64,000 bases of DNA from Phytophthora hibernalis (lineage: Eukaryota > Oomycota > Peronosporomycetes > Peronosporales > Peronosporaceae), in contig JAAKBF010000054.1 in NCBI GenBank assembly GCA_012656075.1, positions 1 to 64,000 on the forward strand, written 5' to 3'. The number at the start of each line of letters is the position of its first letter. Within the stretch, counting starts at the first letter, position 1. A program made the position numbers and the translations under genes. Under the pieces are notes generated by a model, which made no database searches, was not told the origin of the DNA, and was given only the letters and a program-made list of their open reading frames with translations. Of the stretch, positions 19,565-28,927 are shown piece by piece.

Positions 19565-21682
19565 TTATCCTGGTTCACATAATACGCGGTGGGCCCTCTA
19601 GCACACATGGGCCCTCATCTCGCCGAAGCATTTCGGGAAAGTAATTACTGTCTGCGTCAGCTCGTTGCGCGCGCGCGTTTGAATTAAACGGCACGACGCA
19701 GCACGCACAACGAGCGCAGTTAGGATGGGAACGCTGGTCCATCGATAGATATAAACACGAATGAGCTCGGACGTCGTCGCCAGTCGGAGGAGAGTCATCA
19801 CAGGCGAAGAATCATGCACGGCTGGGCGGGGGCCGCATTGTTCTCGTCGGGTGACACGGTGGCTGCTGGAACATTGGCGCTGTTGATACTGTTGTTGTTG
19901 TCGACAGGTTCTTCGTTGTTAGTCCTGATGCTGCGGCTAATCTTGCTCCACGTTGGCGTAGGTGCGGTGCCAACCGGAGACTTGTGCATCCCTGGAAACA
20001 CTGCAGCCGACTGCGGGTGGGGTGAGAGGGACGACGACGACCCCGAGGACGACAGCGACCCGCTGCTTCCGCTGACGACGGATGGCAGGTTGGGCTTGCC
20101 AAAATTGACAGGGGACGGAGCCTTAGTAGTCGTTCCATCCTTGCCGCCATCCTCACGCAGTCGATACAGCACGTTGTTCGACACACTCGGCCAGTCGATG
20201 ATCAAGTGGCGAATTGATTGCTCCACTCGAGACTGGAATCTGCGCACGAGTGCAACTGCAACTTCTTCCGGCAGCTCCGAGCGATGCTTCAGCGCCGTGC
20301 GCTTGAGCAGGTCCACCAGCTCAGTGAACGTCAGCAAGACGCCCATTTCCGCACGCGCGTGAATCACACGGACAACGCCGGCCTCGTCTTCGAACGGGAT
20401 GTAGTTGGGCTCGCACGGGACGTTGAGCTTGTGTTGCTGGCGCTTCTTCAGACGGCGATGTAGTGCTGCGAAGTGCACTCCGTGGGCCTTGGCGGCGTTG
20501 CGGAGACTCATGCCGTGGATAGCAACATCCTCCATGGCCGCCTCCACACCTTGGCTGGCACCAAGTTGCTCTGTCGGTAGTTGCGATCACTGGTACTGCC
20601 GCTTTCCGAATGGGCGGTCTTGCTGGTGCTGCTTCCGACGCTGGGACTTCGACGGAAGTTGTTCCCGTCTCTTGACTGGCGCTCGGGGTGGTAGAAGCGC
20701 ACACGCTGCTGCGGTGCCGAGCTGCCTACGCTCTCCGTCCCATCGACCTCCTTCCAGCTATACGAGGGAGGGCGTTGTATGGGACAGCGTCGCAGTGGTG
20801 ACGGTGGAGGCGGGGCGGCTGGTTGACGGTAGTTGCGGTTCTCGATCCAGCGCAGTTGGTCTCCGCGGCGCTGCGCATCGATCCCAAATTGCTGCTGCTC
20901 GCGCTCATAGCTTCGGTTGTAGCGATCCTGCTGCAGTTGCTGCGACGACAGGCCGTTCTTCATGTTGCTGTTGTTGTTGTTGCTGCTGCTGCTACTGCTC
21001 CGGGCTCGGACCACGTCGTCCACGTCGACGAAGTCGTTCTCGCGCTTGAACATGGTGAGCCACCCGGCGGACGGGAAGCTCGGGGACAGCGCGCGACGGC
21101 CATTGTGACCCACGATGGCGCGCACCACGTCGGCGATGTCGGCGTCCGCGTATCCCTCGAGTCGGTTGTAGCGTCCGTCGGCCGTCTCGTAGTCGTTGTA
21201 CTGCTGCTGCTGCATGAACTGCTCTTGGAGCACGGCCACGATCTCGTCGTTGAGTTCGGGTGTGAGTTCGCACACGGGCAGCGACGGCATCAGGACGGCG
21301 GCAGCTACGCCCGGCAGTGGTGCGTTGCTGCTGCTTTTGGTGGGGCTGCCGTGACCGAGCGCCAGCGGGTTCAGACGCGGGAACACGTAGCGGTCGTTGC
21401 CGACTCTAGGCACGGGGGCCTCACTGTTGCTTGACTTGTGGGTGACGCACTGGGCAGTGAACCAGGCAGCGATCGGGTCGCTGTCGGGCGGCGTACATGT
21501 ATCTGCTGCAGCGTTTGTTGGCGCACGAGGCGGTGCAGTGCGGTCTGTTGTAAGCCAAAGGCCTGCGAGGCCTGGCGAAGAGTGAGGCGCCGCTCGACGA
21601 CGGCGTGGACGGCCTGCGCCCACACGCGGTCGCTCACGGGGCTGCCCGGACTCCAGTCGCGGCGCATGCCAGGGTTGCTCAT
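19565..21682 (-). repeat. left arm of a 2.1-kb inverted duplication
   Basis: This arm matches 23142 to about 25262 in reverse orientation. Identity is very high over the coding region, begins exactly at the start codon (ATGAGCAACCCT against ATGAGTAACCCT), and fades after the stop: the first 180 bp of 3' flank still align closely (CGACGTCCGAGCTCATTCG, ATCGATGGACCAGCGTTCCC), then become patchy to GTGAACCAGGATAAAA. The sequences upstream of the two start codons are unrelated. Confidence 0.9.
19798..21682 (-). CDS. double psq-type HTH protein, left copy (frame broken twice)
   Basis: This is the minus-strand partner of the intact gene at 23142-25028, nearly identical at protein level. Start at ATG 21682 (MSNPGMRRDWSPG); stop at 19798. 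Relative to the intact copy it lacks one C at 21433 and one G at 20544-20545, which split it into three frames. A few substitutions are visible, for example Thr for Ile after GLQQ and Gly for Glu in FPSAxWLTMF. Domain content is as described for the right copy. Whether the two missing bases are real or errors decides if this copy is functional; the good match on both sides of each break favours errors. Confidence 0.85.
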
Positions 21683-23141
21683 GATTGACTTGGATGCCGT
21701 TATCTTGACGTGTTCGGGCGGTTGTGCGTTTTGTTGCGTCGAACGAGTTGGTCGGCTGGGTGCTTGTGTGCTTGCCGGCGAGTTGAGGAGTGGATAAAAG
21801 CATAGGACGTCGGCTTTGGCTGAGGACGAAATTCTCTTACAAAGAACACAGAAGAAGCAACAGAACGGGCGCGATACGGTACAGTAGGCTGCCGGGTCCC
21901 GAGCGCATGTCTATTCAAGGAACAAAATCTGAAGGGGCGCTTCAACCTGGGCTCGATCCTGCAAATGAGTTTCCGCGCGTGACACCGCTGTTAAAGGCAG
22001 CGTGCGTCTGGACGGAAGTACTAGTACTATTGGGTGTGTGCGGCGGCATTGTTTCGGCTGTGCCGTGCGGCCTGTTTCAAGTCAATTTATGAGCTGCAGT
22101 ACCCACAGTGCGTTAGGAAGCTCGCGGTGGTGGCTTCTTCATCCTCCAGCAGCAGGATTCGGTCAGGGCATGCGGTGGTGCCTCTGTTACAGCTCGGCAG
22201 CGTTGTCAAAAACCCGGATAAGCGTTTGTCCTTCATGGCTGACCCTTCCATGCCCGGGGCGAGGCTGTATCGGAGCTGTATCGCGAGGCAACAACAGTTA
22301 AGGCGTCTGTCACTGACACGTTCGCTTTTCAACGCGTTTAGCTGCTCTTACGGCATGCTTGCAAAGGCCACCTACGGTATCACCAGGACGCGCACGCACA
22401 CTGCGTCCGAAGACGTTGTATTGAACCGCGCTTGACCGGTTAAAGCAGGCCGTGAGTTTTCGTAATGTACAATTTTGTTCTGTACAAAAATTGTTCGCGC
22501 AAAAATATTTGAACCGTCTGACTGCCTTTTAGCGAACATCGAGACAGGTCCGACCTCCGAGACGTGTGACGTGGATGCACCTTGTTTTCAACCGAGCACG
22601 GTTGAGTCAAGCCGCGTCGCTGGCATACGGAACTCGTATCCATATACCGGCAAACTCGTCTCTTATTAGGAAAATGCAGTGACTGCTCAGACTGGATATC
22701 GATTTTAGCAACGGCCATTTTGATGGAAGCTGTGGAGGTTCGAAGTGCGAGGGTTAGTCGATGTCTCAGCAGTGGGTCAGGCCTAGCGTTCCTGTTCATT
22801 TCCTATTTTCTCTTGCCAACAACCTTCGCTACCAAATACTTCGAAGTAGACATCACCACCTATTAATACTGACGCCAGCAATTGGGCGCGCGGTGCGTCT
22901 GTGACAAATGATTCTCATTCTCAGTGCTAAAGATCGGCACACCTTATTTGGTGCCGAAAGGGCGCGCTGGTTCTCGCCCTTTCTTCGAACATTAAGACGA
23001 GCTGTCCATCCATCCACAGAACGCTACAGAACGCCGAACAGAAAACACACACTCAACGTCCTCGAAACTGCCCCCGGAAGAATAAAACTTCACGCGAACA
23101 GATCTCAACTCCGCCAAGACACCCGAGGACGACTCACTTCA
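21683..23141. promoter_or_regulatory. spacer between the head-to-head psq-HTH genes
   Basis: About 1.46 kb between two divergent start codons; it must hold both promoters and 5' UTRs. The two sides are not copies of each other. No convincing gene is present. The part 22285-22545 is a copy of a sequence near 25.7 kb, listed separately, suggesting a repeat inserted between the genes or included in their duplication. Confidence 0.6.
22285..22545 (+). repeat. dispersed repeat, copy 1 of an inverted pair
   Basis: This stretch aligns in reverse orientation with about 25610-25805. Shared words are ACACGTTCGCTTT, CAACGCGTTTAG, TACGGCATGCTTGCA and TTCGCGCAAAAATATTTGA. The copies are clearly diverged. 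No coding region lies in either. It may be a non-autonomous element, but clean terminal repeats are not visible. Confidence 0.6.
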
Positions 23142-25028
23142 ATGAGTAACCCTGGCATGCGCCGCGACTGGAGTCCGGGCAGCCCCGTGAGCGACCGCGT
23201 GTGGGCGCAGGCCGTCCACGCCGTCGTCGAGCGGCGCCTCACTCTTCGCCAGGCCTCGCAGGCCTTTGGCTTACAACAGATCGCACTGCACCGCCTCGTG
23301 CGCCAACAAACGCTGCAGCAGATACATGTACGCCGCCCGACAGCGACCCGATCGCTGCCTGGTTCACTGCCCAGTGCGTCACCCACAAGTCCAAGCAACA
23401 GTGAGGCCCCCGTGCCTAGAGTCGGCAACGACCGCTACGTGTTCCCGCGTCTGAACCCGCTGGCGCTCGGTCACGGCAGCCCCACCAAAAGCAGCAGCAA
23501 CGCACCACTGCCGGGCGTAGCTGCCGCCGTCCTGATGCCGTCGCTGCCCGTGTGCGAACTCACACCCGAACTCAACGACGAGATCGTGACCGTGCTCCAA
23601 GAGCAGTTCATGCAGCAGCAGCAGTACAACGACTACGAGACGGCCGACGGACGCTACAACCGACTCGAGGGATACGCGGACGCCGACATCGCCGACGTGG
23701 TGCGCGCCATCGTGGGTCACAATGGCCGTCGCGTGCTGTCCCCGAGCTTCCCGTCCGCCGAGTGGCTCACCATGTTCAAGCGCGAGAACGACTTCGTCGA
23801 CGTGGACGACGTGGTCCGAGCCCGGAGCAGTAGCAGCAGCAGCAACAACAACAACAGCAACATGAAGAACGGCCTGTCGTCGCAGCAACTGCAGCAGGAT
23901 CGCTACAACCGAAGCTATGAGCGCGAGCAGCAGCAATTTGGGATCGATGCGCAGCGCCGCGGAGACCAACTGCGCTGGATCGAGAACCGCAACTACCGTC
24001 AACCAGCCGCCCCGCCTCCACCGTCACCACTGCGACGCTGTCCCATACAACGCCCTCCCTCGTATAGCTGGAAGGAGGTCGATGGGACGGAGAGCGTAGG
24101 CAGCTCGGCACCGCAGCAGCGTGTGCGCTTCTACCACCCCGAGCGCCAGTCAAGAGACGGGAACAACTTCCGTCGAAGTCCCAGCGTCGGAAGCAGCACC
24201 AGCAAGACCGCCCATTCGGAAAGCGGCAGTACCAGTGATCGCAACTACCGACAGAGCAACTTGGTGCCAGCCAAGGTGTGGGAGGCGGCCATGGAGGATG
24301 TTGCTATCCACGGCATGAGTCTCCGCAACGCCGCCAAGGCCCACGGAGTGCACTTCGCAGCACTACATCGCCGTCTGAAGAAGCGCCAGCAACACAAGCT
24401 CAACGTCCCGTGCGAGCCCAACTACATCCCGTTCGAAGACGAGGCCGGCGTTGTCCGTGTGATTCACGCGCGTGCGGAAATGGGCGTCTTGCTGACGTTC
24501 ACTGAGCTGGTGGACCTGCTCAAGCGCACGGCGCTGAAGCATCGCTCGGAGCTGCCGGAAGAAGTTGCAGTTGCACTCGTGCGCAGATTCCAGTCTCGAG
24601 TGGAGCAATCAATTCGCCACTTGATCATCGACTGGCCGAGTGTGTCGAACAACGTGCTGTATCGACTGCGTGAGGATGGCGGCAAGGATGGAACGACTAC
24701 TAAGGCTCCGTCCCCTGTCAATTTTGGCAAGCCCAACCTGCCATCCGTCGTCAGCGGAAGCAGCGGGTCGCTGTCGTCCTCGGGGTCGTCGTCGTCCCTC
24801 TCACCCCACCCGCAGTCGGCTGCAGTGTTTCCAGGGATGCACAAGTCTCCGGTTGGCACCGCACCTACGCCAACGTGGAGCAAGATTAGCCGCAGCATCA
24901 GGACTAACAACGAAGAACCTGTCGACAACAACAACAGTATCAACAGCGCCAATGTTCCAGCAGCCACCGTGTCACCCGACGAGAACAATGCGGCCCCCGC
25001 CCAGCCGTGCATGATTCTTCGCCTGTGA
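23142..25028 (+). CDS. double psq-type helix-turn-helix protein, right copy, intact
   Basis: A 628-residue single-exon protein; the start MSNPGMRRDWSPG is chosen because homology with the left copy begins exactly there, although the frame is open 78 codons further upstream. Two pipsqueak-like HTH units are visible: residues about 15-60 (WAQAVHAVVERRLTLRQASQ, GLQQIALHRLVRQQ) and about 380-425 (AAMEDVAIHGMSLRNAAKAH, VHFAALHRRLKKR). Each is followed by a CENP-B-like helical stretch, for example FPSAEWLTMFKREN and LLTFTELVDLLKRTALKHRS. Between them are Gln-, Ser- and Asn-rich linkers, and the C-terminus is low complexity. Such HTH pairs derive from pogo/Tigger transposase DNA-binding parts; no DDE catalytic domain is present. 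Sequence-specific DNA binding in the nucleus is inferred. Confidence 0.85.
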   Translation: MSNPGMRRDWSPGSPVSDRVWAQAVHAVVERRLTLRQASQAFGLQQIALHRLVRQQTLQQIHVRRPTATRSLPGSLPSASPTSPSNSEAPVPRVGNDRYVFPRLNPLALGHGSPTKSSSNAPLPGVAAAVLMPSLPVCELTPELNDEIVTVLQEQFMQQQQYNDYETADGRYNRLEGYADADIADVVRAIVGHNGRRVLSPSFPSAEWLTMFKRENDFVDVDDVVRARSSSSSSNNNNSNMKNGLSSQQLQQDRYNRSYEREQQQFGIDAQRRGDQLRWIENRNYRQPAAPPPPSPLRRCPIQRPPSYSWKEVDGTESVGSSAPQQRVRFYHPERQSRDGNNFRRSPSVGSSTSKTAHSESGSTSDRNYRQSNLVPAKVWEAAMEDVAIHGMSLRNAAKAHGVHFAALHRRLKKRQQHKLNVPCEPNYIPFEDEAGVVRVIHARAEMGVLLTFTELVDLLKRTALKHRSELPEEVAVALVRRFQSRVEQSIRHLIIDWPSVSNNVLYRLREDGGKDGTTTKAPSPVNFGKPNLPSVVSGSSGSLSSSGSSSSLSPHPQSAAVFPGMHKSPVGTAPTPTWSKISRSIRTNNEEPVDNNNSINSANVPAATVSPDENNAAPAQPCMILRL

Positions 25029-25262
25029 TGACCCTCCTCCGACTGGCGACGACGTCCGAGCTCATTCGTGTTTATATCTATCGATGGACCAGCGTTCCCA
25101 TCCTAACTGCGCTCGTTGTGCGTGCTGCGTCGTGCTGTTTAATTCAAACGCGCGCGCGCAACGAGTTGATGCAGACAGTAATGACTTTCCCAGAAATGCA
25201 ACGGGCTCACGTGTGCTATGTAGCGAGCACCGCGTTGAGCACGTGCAATGTGAACCAGGATA
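23142..25262 (+). repeat. right arm of a 2.1-kb inverted duplication
   Basis: This is the partner of the arm at 19565-21682. The gene plus about 180 bp of 3' flank is nearly identical to the other arm. The flank then decays but remains alignable to GTGAACCAGGATAAAAC around 25250. Confidence 0.9.
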
Positions 25263-26102
25263 AAACTGCTAAAAATGAAATTAATACCGTGTGCAATATA
25301 CCTCAGTATATTGTTGGGCGTTGTGAAGTCTGTTCATATTCGGTCAAGGCAGGACATCGGCACAGCCATAGTCAGAATAGTCGCTCACATGAAACGCTGG
25401 TGTTGAGCTGCGTTGAACGTTTTGTGCTCGCATTTTCGTGGCCACAGTAGGATATCTTGGTCTTGAAAAACTGCGTGCCCGTATTTTAATGCCCCTGGAC
25501 TTATTTAAAAAATAGGTGTCCAGGAGGCGAAGAGTTCGGTGTTCAGTGATTTGTATTGACGCAGTCATTGCCATACACCACACTTGCCTACAATATGCCT
25601 TCAAGTCGGATCATTCTCAACAGGCGGTCGGACGGGTCAAATATTTTTGCGCGAACAATATTGTCTACAACATTTGTCTACAAAATTGTGCACACCGTCG
25701 ACCGGTCCGTAGATGCAAGCATGCCGTACCGGTAACTAAACGCGTTGAAAGCGAACGTGTTGGTGATGGACGTCTTCAATGTTGTTTCCACACTCCGAAA
25801 CAATTTAGCAACGTAATGTACCAAACATTTGGAACTATTAATACATGTAACGTTACATGTTTAATAAGCATTGTTTTATACAGTACAGGAACATGTATTC
25901 CCCGTATTCCTTCAAGTCTCGTTACATGTTTAATAAAATAAACATTGTTTATACTGTACCGGTATTATTAATACCGGCATTAATACCGTATTAATACACG
26001 TATTCCCCGTATTCCTTCAAGTCTCCCGCTGGATTTTCTTCAAATCCGAAAATCAATTCATTGATTAAACCGCACCTTCAAGATCACTCGCAACCTGCAG
26101 CC
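25263..26102. other. AT-rich intergenic region with repeats
   Basis: No gene is seen. From 25840 to 26010 the sequence is a mosaic of ACATGT, TACCGG and TATTAATA words with local duplications, such as TTACATGTTTAATAA near 25852 and 25922 and CCCCGTATTCCTTCAAGTCTC at about 25898 and 26003. The last 80 bp are presumably the copine promoter. Confidence 0.6.
25610..25805 (-). repeat. dispersed repeat, copy 2 of an inverted pair
   Basis: This is the reverse-orientation partner of 22285-22545. It contains CAAATATTTTTGCGCGAA, GCAAGCATGCCGTA, CTAAACGCGTTGAAAGCGAA and a trailing ATGTTGTTTCC. It is non-coding and diverged from the other copy by substitutions and small gaps. Confidence 0.6.
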
Positions 26103-28803
26103 ATGTTCGCCGCCACCCCGCCTCCTCTCGGAGCCGTGCGTCCCCGACGTCGTCGGTGGAGCTGTCGCTGAGCGCCAAGGGCCTCAAAGACCGCGACCTG
26201 ATCTCGAAATCCGACCCGTTCGCCGTCCTCTACGTGAAAAGTGCGCGTCTTAACGTTATTTCTCCCTTTTCCATTTAATTCTAACCATTTTCTCCTCCTG
26301 TAGGCGGCGCTGGATGGACGAAACTGGGCAAGACGGAGGCCAAGAAGGACGACCTGAACCCGTCCTGGGCCAAGCTCTTCCTCGTCGAGTTCCACTTCGA
26401 GTCGGTGCAGCAACTTAAGGTGGAGGTGTACGACCAGGACAGCTCATCCCCGACAAGCTCAAGGACCAGGACTTTATCGGCGGAGCTGAGTTCACATTGG
26501 GGCAACTTATGGGTGCTCCAGGACAGAGTGGCTCCTTTCTGCTCACTCGGGGCAAGAGTTCGGCCAAACACCAGGGATCGTTGCTGGTCAAGGCCGAGGA
26601 GACCAAGGCGTCCAGTGAGGCAGCGCGTCTCCGCTTCTCCGCCACGGGACTGGCCAATATGGACGGTATGTTCAGCAAGAGCGACCCGTTCCTGGTCATC
26701 AGTCGGCTGAGGGAGGACGGCGCGTCCTGGACGCAGGTACACAGGACGGAGACCATCGATAACAACCTCAACCCGAACTGGAAACGTGTCGAGCTGCCCC
26801 TGCAACTGCTGTGCAATGGCGACCACCGTCGTCCGTTGCACTTGCAGGTGTTTGATGAAGACCGAGGCGGCAAGTCGGAGCTCATTGGACAAGTGCAAAC
26901 CACGCTCGAGGAGATCATGGGGAAGCGAGGCACCAACTTTGTCCTGCACAACGAAGCGCTGCAGAAGAAGAAGGGCAAGAAGTACACGAACGCCGGACTG
27001 CTTGTGATCGCGGAGGCGGAGATCTACCGAGAACACACGTTCATTGACTATCGTGAGTACTTGGTCCGAAAACTGTTTCTTGTTTACATTCTGACAGTTG
27101 TGCATGTTTTTGTTGTGTGCTAGTTCGGGGAGGGCTGGAAATGAACCTGATTATTGGCATCGACTACACAGCGTCTAATGGACCCCCGAATGACCCGCGC
27201 AGGTACGGTGGATGGTTTAACTGGTGTGAACATCGAATTTGTAATCTTACTCTTGGGTTCTTGCAATGTACCCCTGAACAGCCTTCACTTCATCGACCCT
27301 CGTGGGCCTAACCAGTACCAGCACGCCATTTCTGCAACAGTGTCGATTTTGCAGGAGTACGATGCGGACAAACAGTTCCCGGTCTACGGGTTCGGAGGGA
27401 TCCCACCCGGAGCGCGCGATGTGGATCACTGCTTTCCGTTGAACTTGAACCCGTCGAACCCGGAAGTTGCTGGTTCTAATGGCGTGATTCAGGTAACTCG
27501 CTTGGTGTCGTGGGCACCTCATGAACATTTTGAGAGTGTCACTCTAACTAACGTCGTCGATGTGATTATGTCAGCTCTACACGTCTTCTCTTGGGCATAT
27601 CCGCCTTCACGGCCCAACCTTCTTTGCCCCGTAAGTGATCAATGTTACAGGAGAGTGGGGAGGAGGTTGCATTCATTTTGCAAGCTAACCGTGTTGTTAT
27701 GACATTACGACAGACTCATCGGTCAATCCATGAGAATTGCTGCTCTACAGAGCGACCCTCGCAAGCAGAAATATTTCGTGTTGCTCATTATCACAGGTGC
27801 GTTGATACACTTTATGTTTACGTGTTCTTGCTGTTGTGTAGACTGACGCTGGATTTGTTTTTGCACATGAAGATGGAGCAATCATGGACATGCAAGGAAC
27901 CATTGACGCGCTCGTTGAAGCCTCCCACACGACTCCGATTTCGGTATGTTTTTGACGGCAACTTCTCGATCATGTTGCTCAGCTAACTTCACTCTTTATG
28001 CAACCTGCAGATTGTGATCATTGGTGTGGGTCCCGCAGATTTCTCGTCCATGGTTGCTCTCGACGGAGACGGAGGAAAGCTGCGTGCGAGCAATGGACGC
28101 GTGTCGGCACGTGATATGTACGTTCCTACTCCATCCTACACCGCTCAAAGTCATGAAGTACTAACGTGGTCCGTACTGCAGTGTTCAATTTGTGCCGTAC
28201 AATCGGTTCGTGGGGTACCCAGATGCTTTGACACGAGAGACACTGGCTGAAATCCCGCACCAACTGTGCCAGTACATGAAAGTGCGGGGTGTTGCGCCTA
28301 ACCCAGCGCTACCACCTACGTACAACACCTTTGCCGAGCCTACGGGGTCTGAGCCAAGTGCCCCAGCCTCAGCTTCGCATCCCCCTCCTGTTGTGGCCTC
28401 TCCGCCAGCACAGATGCAGCATCCTGCTCAAGTTCAGCAGCAACCAGGCGCCCAAGGTCAATACGCGCAGCAGGGCTACCCGCCTCAGCAAGGCAATCAG
28501 CCTCAACAGGGCCACCCGGCTCAGCAAATCTACTCGGCCCAACAAGGTTATCCGGCTCAGCAAGGCTACTCGGCCCAACCAGGCTATCCGGCTCAACAAG
28601 GCTACGCGCCCCAGCAAGGTTATCCAGCTCAGCAAGGCCACGCGCCCCAACAAGGCTACCCACCGCAGCAGGGTTACCCACTGCAGCAGGGCTACCCACT
28701 GCAGGCACCGCAGCAAGGTTATCCGGCCCAACAAGGACATCTTGCCCAACAAGGCTACCCGGCTCAGCAAGGCTACCCACCGCAACAGGGCTACCGTGGT
28801 TGA
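26103..28803 (+). CDS. copine: two C2 domains, a copine (vWA-like) domain and a Gln-Gly-Tyr-Pro tail (frame broken twice)
   Basis: Start at ATG 26103. C2A begins in the first exon (SAKGLKDRDLISKSDPFAV) and continues after an intron with DDLNPSWAKLFLVEF. C2B has SATGLANMDGMFSKSDPFLV and NNLNPNWKRVELPL. The copine domain follows over about seven short exons: NLIIGIDYTASNGPPNDP (an MIDAS-like D-x-T-x-S), SLHFIDP, YGFGGIPPG, HIRLHGPTFFAP, YFVLLIITDGAIMDM, IVIIGVGPADFSSM and FVPYNRF. The C-terminal about 115 residues are a repeat-rich tail. Copines bind phospholipid in response to calcium at the inner face of membranes. The frame needs one added base near 26134 and one near 26443, each in a C run. 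Exon junctions near 27057/27123 and 27806/27873 give in-frame joins. Confidence 0.9.
28456..28798 (+). repeat. coding minisatellite for the AQQGYP tail of copine
   Basis: About nineteen imperfect copies of an 18-bp unit encode hexapeptides such as AQQGYP, PQQGYP and LQQGYP. The unit is like CAGCAAGGCTACCCG. Several adjacent copies are identical at DNA level, which points to recent slippage or unequal exchange. Copy number probably varies between strains. Confidence 0.9.
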
Positions 28804-28927
28804 TCAAGCGACTTGTGCATTTGCCGACGATCGAAGCTAAGCAGATTGACGGAGCAGTATTATCAGGTGAAATCCCAATTTTTTCGCGTTTAAAGAGCAC
28901 TGACTGCGTATCACTGCTTGATTGTGG

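Noticed and set aside
22908..23141. A 78-codon N-terminal extension of the right psq-HTH protein
   Set aside because: It has no counterpart in the left copy, where similarity begins at the shared start codon, and its composition is 5'-UTR-like.
28340..28900. Antisense frames opposite the copine tail
   Set aside because: They mirror the 18-bp repeat and simply remain open because the repeat length is a multiple of three.
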